DNA from: CAINVV01 sp036508555
Lineage (GTDB): Bacteria; Bacteroidota; Bacteroidia; Bacteroidales; Prolixibacteraceae
Assembly: GCA_036508555.1 (NCBI GenBank)
Contig: DATCHD010000089.1
Span: 1 to 10,692, forward strand
Length of the DNA stretch: 10,692 nt
Direction: 5' to 3'
Under the pieces are notes generated by a model. That model was not told where the DNA came from. It saw only the letters and a program-made list of their open reading frames with translations, and did not search any database. The position numbers were made by a program, and so were the translations under genes. Positions 1 through 5,870 of this stretch are shown here, one piece after another (positions within the stretch are counted from its first letter, which is position 1; every line of letters begins with the position of its first letter).

Positions 1-12
1 AAATGTCACTCT

Positions 13-195
13 TTAAATCCCCTTTTCGATGATTTTGATTTGAGATTGGACGATGTTGTTGAGCTGTACAACCTGATAAAAATTGTTGATCGAAATGCCA
101 GGAGGTAGATTAAAAACGGGGGAAATTTTAGGCAAAAGATCAGTACTTTTGTCAGAGGGTTGAAAAGTGGTCTTTGTAAATTCTTTGTAAGACAA
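13..195 (-). CDS. Possible small hypothetical protein at the end of the integrated element
   Basis: A 60-residue leftward reading frame starting at a TTG codon and ending with TAA. I do not recognise the family. The composition looks protein-like, with an acidic/amide-rich second half (residues 31-60, including the stretch NNFYQVVQLNNIVQSQIKII) that could form an amphipathic helix. There is no clear ribosome-binding site. The frame stays open about nine codons further upstream without an ATG, so it could also be the tail of a broken gene. A 66-residue frame (6-206) begins at an ATG just upstream in another phase, but its composition is less convincing. If real, the gene lies in the last bases of the element ending at the tRNA-Arg scar (252). 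Low confidence. Confidence 0.25.
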   Translation of the reverse strand: MSYKEFTKTTFQPSDKSTDLLPKISPVFNLPPGISINNFYQVVQLNNIVQSQIKIIEKGI

Positions 196-240
196 AATAT
201 ACCCATTATAAATAACTAAAATTCAGCCGTTTAAAAACTT

Positions 241-251
241 GAAGTAACTTC
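241..251. repeat. 11-base inverted repeat abutting the tRNA scar
   Basis: GAAGT-A-ACTTC is a perfect 5-bp inverted repeat with a one-base centre, ending at the base before the tRNA-derived block starts at 252. Its right arm (CTTC, 248-251) also pairs with GAAG at 262-265, across the anticodon-loop sequence. That arrangement resembles paired arm sequences around a tyrosine-recombinase crossover region. The role is inferred. Confidence 0.35.
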
Positions 252-293
252 CTACGGATCAGAAGGTTGGGGGTTCGAGTCTCTCCAGGGTCA
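252..293 (+). other. Truncated tRNA-Arg(ACG) 3' end: probable integration attachment scar
   Basis: The sequence reads as the 3' part of a tRNA. It has anticodon loop CTACGGA (252-258, anticodon ACG), 3' anticodon stem TCAGA (259-263), variable loop AGGTT (264-268), T-stem GGGGG (269-273), T-loop TTCGAGT (274-280), T-stem CTCTC (281-285, with two G-U pairs), 3' acceptor strand CAGGGTC (286-292) and discriminator A293. From memory, Bacteroidota tRNA-Arg(ACG) genes have this 3' half. The D-arm, the 5' acceptor strand (expected GACCCTG) and the 5' anticodon stem (expected TCTGA) are absent: AACTTC precedes 252 instead. The fragment cannot be a working tRNA. The standard explanation is the direct repeat left when an element integrates at a tRNA 3' end. 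The complete copy, and most of the element, should then lie to the left, outside the window. Confidence 0.75.
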
Positions 294-305
294 CATTGAT
301 AATCA

Positions 306-340
306 GGCACTTACAAGTAATTTGTGGGTGTCTTTTTTTT
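306..340 (+). terminator. Intrinsic terminator of the tRNA-Arg locus
   Basis: Bases 306-317 (GGCACTTACAAG) pair with 321-332 (TTTGTGGGTGTC) over 12 bp, including four G-U pairs, closing a 3-base loop (TAA). Eight T residues follow directly (333-340). This is a classical Rho-independent terminator 12 bases after the tRNA discriminator base. It most likely ended the original tRNA transcript and now ends any transcript reading out of the element. Confidence 0.75.
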
Positions 341-342
341 GA

Positions 343-364
343 CACGCCAAGTTCACGCCAAGTT
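343..364. repeat. Perfect 11-bp tandem direct repeat
   Basis: CACGCCAAGTT occurs twice head to tail (343-353 and 354-364) without spacer or mismatch. The 11-bp period is close to one helical turn, so a protein could contact both copies on one DNA face. It lies 49 bp past the tRNA scar and directly after the terminator. No function is proven; a recombinase or regulator binding site are both possible. Confidence 0.5.
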
Positions 365-436
365 TTTGAAAACTGACCCTCATTCGATACTATTGGCAGG
401 GTTAAATCAACCCTCCCATTGTGGTGGGTGTTTTTT
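361..436 (+). other. Hairpin-rich non-coding stretch in the 300-600 gap
   Basis: After the tandem repeat come several possible stem-loops: AGTTTT/AAAACT (361-366 with 369-374), GACCCT (375-380) opposite AGGGTT (398-403), AGGGTT/AACCCT with a 5-base loop (398-403 with 409-414), and a weak stem ACCC/GGGT (410-413 with 426-429) followed by six T (431-436). The middle stems share arms and exclude each other, as in attenuators, but the last stem is weak. No coding frame here looks real. From 437 to 600 I see no further feature beyond AT-rich sequence upstream of the next gene. Confidence 0.3.
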
Positions 437-600
437 GAAGTATGGTGCCAAAATCCACCATTCTCAACCCAGAATACATCTGATAACTTCTGAGCAGAAG
501 GGGAAATGAGAAACAACTTTCGGCTTTCCCAATAATTAACTGATCATCCATTAAACTAATTATAATGTGCAAGGTCAAATGAGGGATATTCAATTTCGTC

Positions 601-1461
601 ATGAAGCACCTCATCTTATTCTGTTTATTATTGATCTTACCTTCGATGCAATTATTTTCGCAGGGAGATGTTTCAAAAGCCAGGTGGATCTCATACCCGG
701 TTATAATTGATGGTAACGACACCGAATGGACGAAGCCGCTTAATTTTTATGACGATATCAGCGGAATAATGTATGCCGTTGGTAATGATAAGGATAATTT
801 ATATTTATGCTTTACGGTAAATGACGAGATAAGAATGAAAAAGCTCATGAGCGCGGGTTGGACCATTGGATTGTCGTCAAAAGAGAATAAGAAAAAGTTT
901 AAATCTGAGATTATGTTTCCCGGGGTGAATGTGATGGGAATAAGAATGAGTAAGAATAATTTTGAGAAAGAAAAAGCGGCTGACAACTTTATTAAAATTT
1001 ATCAGTTACAAATGACAAAGGTCTCCTGTAAAGGGTTTAAATCTAATATTTCAGAATTGGCCTTAAACAACAGGGAGAATATCAGCATTGCAATTGGTGC
1101 CGATAATACCCAGCACATCATCTATGAAATTGCTATTCCGCTGAAGGAATTTTTTGCTTCCAATTTGAAAAATCTACATGAACTGATTACCATGAATATC
1201 ACTGTCAACGCACTTGAACGCCCATCGGGCGGAAGTACCGGGGGTAGACCATCAGGTATGGGAGGCAATATGAATGGTTCATTCGGTGGCGGTCGCAGCG
1301 GGGGTGGCAGTCGGGGAGGCGGACGCAGCGGAGGAATGTCTGGCGGTATGAGAGGCAATGGTCCAGGCGGTGAATATCGTCAAGGTGAACAAGGGGACAG
1401 AGGTAGCATGTTCGTTAAGACATCTTTTAAACAAAAATTCACCTTGTGTAGTTCCAAATGA
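601..1461 (+). CDS. Secreted CBM9-like beta-sandwich protein with a glycine-rich segment
   Basis: A 286-residue exported protein. Residues 1-21 form a signal peptide (hydrophobic core LILFCLLLILP, probable cleavage after FSQ). Residues 26-205 resemble the carbohydrate-binding-module-9-like fold of Bacteroidota secreted proteins: IDGNDTEW (36-43), DKDNLYLCFTVND (63-75) and YEIAIPLKEF (175-184) match its usual positions. Residues 209-258 are mostly Gly, Ser, Arg and Met. A short beta-like segment (268-282) ends the protein. Family members are generally assumed to be periplasmic or surface ligand binders; no ligand can be assigned. There is no evident ribosome-binding site, and the ATG is chosen because the signal peptide begins there. 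The gene is more AT-rich than the transporter gene behind it, apart from the glycine-rich part. Domain call moderate, secretion strong. Confidence 0.85.
   Translation: MKHLILFCLLLILPSMQLFSQGDVSKARWISYPVIIDGNDTEWTKPLNFYDDISGIMYAVGNDKDNLYLCFTVNDEIRMKKLMSAGWTIGLSSKENKKKFKSEIMFPGVNVMGIRMSKNNFEKEKAADNFIKIYQLQMTKVSCKGFKSNISELALNNRENISIAIGADNTQHIIYEIAIPLKEFFASNLKNLHELITMNITVNALERPSGGSTGGRPSGMGGNMNGSFGGGRSGGGSRGGGRSGGMSGGMRGNGPGGEYRQGEQGDRGSMFVKTSFKQKFTLCSSK
1225..1374 (+). repeat. Glycine-rich low-complexity coding repeat
   Basis: Degenerate in-frame repeats built from GGA, GGC and GGT codons with AGC and CGC encode units such as GGGRSGGGSRGGGRSGG (residues 228-244 within 209-258 of the CBM9-like protein). 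Such tracts change length readily by slippage. On the opposite strand they give a proline-rich frame that is only a shadow. Confidence 0.7.
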
Positions 1462-1463
1462 AC

Positions 1464-1489
1464 TACCTCGCAGCAGAGCTGACGAGGTA
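1464..1489 (+). other. Strong stem-loop after the CBM9-like gene
   Basis: TACCTCG (1464-1470) pairs with CGAGGTA (1483-1489), and inside it CAGC (1471-1474) pairs with GCTG (1478-1481) around a 3-base AGA loop. This gives 11 bp with one bulged A (1482). It begins 2 bases after the stop codon. No T-run follows on either strand, so it is not a classical terminator. It may protect the mRNA 3' end, or dampen read-through into the SulP gene. Confidence 0.55.
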
Positions 1490-1545
1490 TCAAAACAAAG
1501 ATAGCTGCTGATGATGTATCCTCTTATATTCTCATAGTTTTTTCC

Positions 1546-3219
1546 ATGTGGAGCAATTATTTCCCTCCTTCCCAATGGTTGAAGAGTTATTGCCTGAAAG
1601 ATCTCAGGAGTGACGCATTTTCAGGAATTACGCTTGCTGCTTATGCTATCCCTGTTTCCATGGCTTATGCTTCATTAGCCGGACTGCCTGTTCAATACGG
1701 AATTTATGGTTATCTGATTGGCGGTTTGTTCTATGCCGTTTTTGGAACAGGGCTGCACCTTGCTGTCGGACCTACCTCCGCCATTTCACTGCTGATAGGA
1801 ACTGCCCTGGCGACCATGAGCGGAGAGAGCGCGATCCATTTGATCGGAATTGCATCCCTGACGGCTCTTTTGGTGGCCGTCATCAGTCTCCTCGCCTGGT
1901 TCCTGAGACTCAACAACTTCGTTAATTTTATCAGTGAATCCGTACTCCTGGGATTTAAAGCGGGTGCAGCGCTCACCATTGCCCTGACTCAACTCCCCAA
2001 ATTTTTCGGAGTGGTAAGCGGAGGTACTGGATTCTTTGACCGGGCAGGTTCACTGATCAGTCATCTGCCTGAAACCAATCCGATTGTCCTGGTTTTCGGC
2101 ATTCTTTCCCTTCTCTTTCTTATAGCAAGCAAAAAAATCTTACCAGGAAGGCCGGTATCGATCATCCTGGTCATCGCCTCCATACTGGTTATCTCCAACA
2201 CAGCGCTCCTCCATTCAGGTTTTGCCCTGACCGGCGAAATTGCAAAAGGATTGCCTGAATGGAAAATTCCTACCATGACGATCGCGGAAATAGACAGTAT
2301 TATCCCCTTGGCATTTGCGTGTTTCCTGCTCGCCTATATCGAAAGTGTTTCCGCGGCGAAGACCCTTGCCAATGAAGCCGGTTACGAAATAGATTCCCGT
2401 CAGGAGCTTCTCGCCCTGGCAGCAGCCAATGCAGCCACCGCTTTCGGTCAGGGATTTCCAATCAGCGGGGGCTTATCCCAATCTGCAATCAACAGCAAAG
2501 CGGGCGCAAAATCGCCTCTTTCGCTGGTATTCGCATCCCTTACCATCGGATTATGCCTGTTGTTCCTGACAGGATTGCTGAAAAATTTACCAGATGTCGT
2601 TCTTTCAGCAATATTACTCTTTGCCATCAGCGGACTCATCGATATAAAAGGATTGAAGCGGCTCTGGAGGATTAGCCGGATGGAATTCAGTGTAGCCATG
2701 ATCGCCCTCTCAGGTGTCCTGGTATTTGGGATTCTCAAGGGAGTCGTTCTGGCAGCAATCGCTTCTGTGGTATTGATTTTAATAGCGGTTTCAAATCCGC
2801 ACATTGCCTTCCTGGGGCGCGTTCAGGGTACGAAAAGATATACCGATATTGGCCGTCATCCTGATAATGAATTGATACCCGGGTTATTACTCCTGAGAGT
2901 TGAGGCTTCAATCTTGTATTTTAATGTCGAAAATATAAGAATTGGCATTCTCGCAAAAGTACTCGCTTCCGGAGAAACACTTAAATGTGTCATCTGGGAC
3001 TTCAGTACCTCCCCTTATGTAGATACCGAAGGCGCGGAATTGATCAAGAAACTTTACCAGAATCTCCATTCCAGGGGAATTGCTTTGAAGATTGCCGAGG
3101 CGCACGCCGAAGTAAGAGACATGCTTCGCGCGGAAGAGCTGGAGCACCTGCTGGGGCATATCAGCCGTAAGGTCTCAATAGATGACCTGGTTAACGCTGC
3201 AACTACTACCGAAGGCTGA
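1546..3219 (+). CDS. SulP (SLC26) family anion transporter with C-terminal STAS domain
   Basis: An inner-membrane transporter of 557 residues, full length for bacterial SulP proteins. A short cytoplasmic N-terminus (FPPSQWLKSY, 6-15) leads into the family signature around AAYAIPVSMAYASLAGLPVQ (31-50) and GPTSAISLL (75-83). About a dozen hydrophobic segments follow to about residue 418. The conserved stretch from YIESVSAAKTLANEAG (264-279) through GQGFPISGGLSQSAIN (301-316) is typical of the family's binding-site region. Residues about 443-550 form a STAS domain with the loop DFSTSPYVDTEGAEL (485-499). SulP proteins move sulfate, bicarbonate, dicarboxylates or other anions, usually with H+ or Na+. 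No sulfur-assimilation or carbonic anhydrase gene adjoins, so the substrate is open. The start is supported by the normal N-terminal length. I see no promoter of its own in the 84-bp gap upstream. Confidence 0.95.
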   Translation: MWSNYFPPSQWLKSYCLKDLRSDAFSGITLAAYAIPVSMAYASLAGLPVQYGIYGYLIGGLFYAVFGTGLHLAVGPTSAISLLIGTALATMSGESAIHLIGIASLTALLVAVISLLAWFLRLNNFVNFISESVLLGFKAGAALTIALTQLPKFFGVVSGGTGFFDRAGSLISHLPETNPIVLVFGILSLLFLIASKKILPGRPVSIILVIASILVISNTALLHSGFALTGEIAKGLPEWKIPTMTIAEIDSIIPLAFACFLLAYIESVSAAKTLANEAGYEIDSRQELLALAAANAATAFGQGFPISGGLSQSAINSKAGAKSPLSLVFASLTIGLCLLFLTGLLKNLPDVVLSAILLFAISGLIDIKGLKRLWRISRMEFSVAMIALSGVLVFGILKGVVLAAIASVVLILIAVSNPHIAFLGRVQGTKRYTDIGRHPDNELIPGLLLLRVEASILYFNVENIRIGILAKVLASGETLKCVIWDFSTSPYVDTEGAELIKKLYQNLHSRGIALKIAEAHAEVRDMLRAEELEHLLGHISRKVSIDDLVNAATTTEG

Positions 3220-3234
3220 ACTAATTAGCCGCAT

Positions 3235-3249
3235 GCCCGATTTTTGGGC
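3235..3249. terminator. Weak hairpin between convergent genes
   Basis: GCCCGA (3235-3240) can pair with TTGGGC (3244-3249) around a 3-base loop, with one G-U pair, in the 53-bp gap between the converging SulP and propeller/phosphoesterase genes. The position suits a terminator for either gene, but no T-run follows on either strand, so this is tentative. Confidence 0.25.
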
Positions 3250-3272
3250 TCTGACAGGAGATGTTCTTGTTT

Positions 3273-5720
3273 TCAATCATCATCGCCCTCCTTTCCAGAT
3301 GATACGAATGCTGCACGAACTGGTGCAGGACATGGAATGTCATTACCCTTAATGGCCGACCAGATCACTTCATTGAATTGTTTATCGGGTATCCGGTCTT
3401 CCTTGCTGAAATCAAATTTTTCACTCAGCATAGATAATTTATTGACTGCCAAGTTTTTAAGATTCAAATCAACCAGATTTGCCACTGCCTTGAAAGGCGG
3501 ATGGGTAGCGGAGGTGGAGAAGCATCTCCACATGGGTTCAGCTGAAGCATCATATTGACTCATAGGAGATAGACCTAATATAAGTTCAATCGTTCTGAGG
3601 GCCGAACTGGTAGAATACATGGTGTGGTCGACAAAACCCTGCTTCACAAATCCTCCGGCAATATAAGTTGTGGACCGGTGGGCATCCACATGGTCAGGAC
3701 CGTTTTGACCATCATCCTCCACAATGATAATCAGTGATTCATTCCATATTTTGGAATAACTGAGATACTCCACAAAAAGACCCACTGCAAGATCGTTATC
3801 CGCTGCATGGGCTTTTGGAGTTGGCCTGCCAACCCTTAATCCTTCCGTGTGGTCATTGCCGAATCGCAAGGTATTCAGTGCCGGGACTTTATTCTGAGCC
3901 AGAAGTACATCGAAGTCATGCTTCCATTGATGGAAACGCACGGTGTCCCGTGTTGCCATGTCCCATCCTGTATATTCTTTGCAGAAATGGTCCTCCAAAG
4001 ACGCAAGGTTGGGAGTCTTTCTGTCAGAAATAAATTCGCCATAAGTGCGATAAGAAACTCCTGCTTTCTTACACATATCCCAGATGAAATTTTTGCCGTT
4101 GGCAATTTTCCGCTCCCCTTCACCCGGATAGGATCCTCCTCTGTTACCATAGCTGGTTGGCCAGTTCTTCTCGAGGTAATCGGTTGCATAAGCGCCCAGA
4201 CTCCAGTTGTGCCCGTCTGCACTTACTTCGCCGTCGACATAAAAGTTGTCAAGCACCACGAATTGCCTGGCAAGATTATGTTGGTTGGGCGTGACTTTTT
4301 CTCCGAATAAAACCAGCGAGGGATCTCCGTTTCCTTCTTTCATATCTCCCAGAACCTGATCGTACGTCCTGTTTTCCTTGATGATATAGAAAACATGCTT
4401 AATTGGAGATTTGTCTCCGATTTTTGTCGGTACCGGATTGCCTTTCTCGCCGTTGCTGGTCAGTTCTTTGTCTTTAGAATAACGCGTGTTTTTATAAACC
4501 GCCTGAGAATAGATACTCAGCTGTTTTTCATCCGGTACTTGCACGGACTGAAGTGTGCCAAGGAAAAGTCCGCCAATGTATTGAACTTTTGTGTTCTTGA
4601 TATCAGCGTGACGCACTACTTCTTCCTCTTTGCTTAACGGGCTCGGTCCAAAAGGATTGGCCTTGGAGGTCAGACCTTTGCCGTTCGTGACAAAAATGGT
4701 GTTTTTGACCAGCCTGACGCAGGTAGGATACCATCCGGTAGGAATAAAACCTTTGCTCTTGCTGTTACCGGGATTGCTAACATCGAAGACGGCAAGGCAA
4801 TTGTTATCGGCATTGGCAATATATAGCGTTTTCTCATCTTCACTCAAAGCCACGCTGTTGGCAGTGGATCCGGACGGGGAGTCGGGGTAAAGTGCTGAAT
4901 TCAGTACCTCCACGACTTTGTTTTGCTCAGTTGAAATGACTGAAACGGAATTGTCGTTGGCATTGCTGACAAACAGGTATTTACCGTTTCGGGTGATACA
5001 CAGGTCATTAGGATTATCCCCGACAGGAACAGAGCCCCTGATGGTCTGTTTTTCGGTGTCAAATGCAATGATTTTATCACAACCCCAGCACGAAATGTAG
5101 AGCGTTTTATTGTCGCCTGATAATAAGCAGGTATATCCTTCGCCGCCAAGTGGATGCTGGCTTTTTACCTTTTTAGTCTTAAGATCAAATACATAGAGTG
5201 AATTGTTCTCCTTGGTAACGGTATAAAGCAATTGTTGTTTTTCATCTATGGCTATACCTGCAATCGATATCTTTTCCGGCCAGCGTTTCCCGATTACCAG
5301 GGTATCGAAAGGCGCAATCTTATTGTTTTTGATCTCATAACGCATAATCCAGTTGTCATTTCCACCGGAAGCATAGAGATATTTACCATCCTTCGAAAAT
5401 TTCAGTCCGAGCCACCCTTTTGCGATGATTATTGAATCGAGTAATTGCATTTTTTCAGTGTCCACCAGATGAATACTCTGATCGCTCTGACCATTATTGG
5501 TTATGGCCAGTATCTTTCCAGAAGGCGCTACCGCGATGTTGAGGGGTAAATCTCCGACAGGCAGCTGCTTTCCAACTGGCGATAACTTCCATCCGTTAGG
5601 TAACGATACCCGTCCCTTTTCAATGTCATTCAGGGACTGTGCATTCACCTGTGAAAAAGCAAATAACATAAAAGTCATGCATAAAAGTGCCAAGGTACTT
5701 TTCAATGAGGAGGTTGACAT
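3273..5720 (-). CDS. Exported YncE-type beta-propeller / alkaline-phosphatase-superfamily phosphoesterase fusion
   Basis: An 815-residue two-domain protein. Residues 1-28 are a signal peptide (LALLCMTFMLFAFSQVNA|Q). Residues about 45-350 are YVTN/YncE-like propeller repeats, with blades marked by motifs such as GKYLFVSNANDNSVSVI (246-262) and KTLYIANADNNCLAVFD (297-313). Residues about 438-735 match the phosphoesterase family that includes acid phosphatase AcpA and phospholipase C-like enzymes: KENRTYDQVLG (448-458), DGEVSADGHNW (496-506), FGNDHTEG (620-627), VEDDGQNGPDHVDAHR (667-682). The acidic and histidine residues there are the likely metal ligands. Members are probably periplasmic phosphate-ester hydrolases; the substrate of this fusion type is unknown to me. 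A short acidic tail (KEGDDD) ends it. The gene stands alone, convergent with SulP and divergent from the permease, with a good promoter upstream. Architecture confident, substrate not. Confidence 0.92.
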   Translation of the reverse strand: MSTSSLKSTLALLCMTFMLFAFSQVNAQSLNDIEKGRVSLPNGWKLSPVGKQLPVGDLPLNIAVAPSGKILAITNNGQSDQSIHLVDTEKMQLLDSIIIAKGWLGLKFSKDGKYLYASGGNDNWIMRYEIKNNKIAPFDTLVIGKRWPEKISIAGIAIDEKQQLLYTVTKENNSLYVFDLKTKKVKSQHPLGGEGYTCLLSGDNKTLYISCWGCDKIIAFDTEKQTIRGSVPVGDNPNDLCITRNGKYLFVSNANDNSVSVISTEQNKVVEVLNSALYPDSPSGSTANSVALSEDEKTLYIANADNNCLAVFDVSNPGNSKSKGFIPTGWYPTCVRLVKNTIFVTNGKGLTSKANPFGPSPLSKEEEVVRHADIKNTKVQYIGGLFLGTLQSVQVPDEKQLSIYSQAVYKNTRYSKDKELTSNGEKGNPVPTKIGDKSPIKHVFYIIKENRTYDQVLGDMKEGNGDPSLVLFGEKVTPNQHNLARQFVVLDNFYVDGEVSADGHNWSLGAYATDYLEKNWPTSYGNRGGSYPGEGERKIANGKNFIWDMCKKAGVSYRTYGEFISDRKTPNLASLEDHFCKEYTGWDMATRDTVRFHQWKHDFDVLLAQNKVPALNTLRFGNDHTEGLRVGRPTPKAHAADNDLAVGLFVEYLSYSKIWNESLIIIVEDDGQNGPDHVDAHRSTTYIAGGFVKQGFVDHTMYSTSSALRTIELILGLSPMSQYDASAEPMWRCFSTSATHPPFKAVANLVDLNLKNLAVNKLSMLSEKFDFSKEDRIPDKQFNEVIWSAIKGNDIPCPAPVRAAFVSSGKEGDDD

Positions 5721-5757
5721 TTGGATTTTGTTTGAATTGATAAATAATATTTGATGC

Positions 5758-5788
5758 CAAAGTTCGCTAAATGTTTCATAATATCAAA
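5758..5788 (-). promoter_or_regulatory. Bacteroidota-type promoter of the propeller/phosphoesterase gene
   Basis: Read leftwards, TTTG (5788-5785) is followed after exactly 19 bases by GAACTTTG (5765-5758). The Bacteroidota housekeeping promoter is TTTG at -33 and TAnnTTTG at -7, about 19 bases apart, so only the first base of the -7 box deviates. Transcription would start near 5750, giving a 5' leader of roughly 30 bases. A 7-bp inverted repeat, ATTTGAT (5749-5755) and ATCAAAT (5783-5789), brackets the core promoter and could be an operator, though such AT-rich arms may be chance. The rest of the 150-bp divergent gap shows no equally good promoter for the permease. Confidence 0.5.
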
Positions 5789-5870
5789 TTAATGTTTATT
5801 CCCATAGTGAGGCCAAGCGGGGGATATTTTATTATTTTTATGACCTTCAATCAACTATTATAGCGAAATT

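Noticed and set aside
343..364. CRISPR-like repeat
   Set aside because: Only two 11-bp units with no spacer, and no cas genes in the window.
561..566. TATAAT hexamer upstream of the CBM9-like gene
   Set aside because: The sigma70 -10 box of Proteobacteria is not the usual Bacteroidota promoter, no matching -35 box lies at normal spacing, and the region is AT-rich.
324..722. Open frames on both strands (324-509 plus, 402-722 minus)
   Set aside because: They run over the terminator, tandem repeat and hairpins, and the minus frame overlaps the signal-peptide end of the CBM9-like gene. Their composition is not protein-like.
1122..1358. Proline-rich minus-strand frame
   Set aside because: It is the antisense shadow of the glycine-rich coding repeat.
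1546..3219. SulP gene as part of a sulfur-assimilation or carbon-concentrating locus
   Set aside because: No sulfur-metabolism, carbonic anhydrase or carboxysome-type gene is seen within the window.
3849..4310. 153-codon plus-strand frame inside the phosphoesterase gene
   Set aside because: It is antisense to a conserved, well-supported coding region, with no start signals or recognisable domain.
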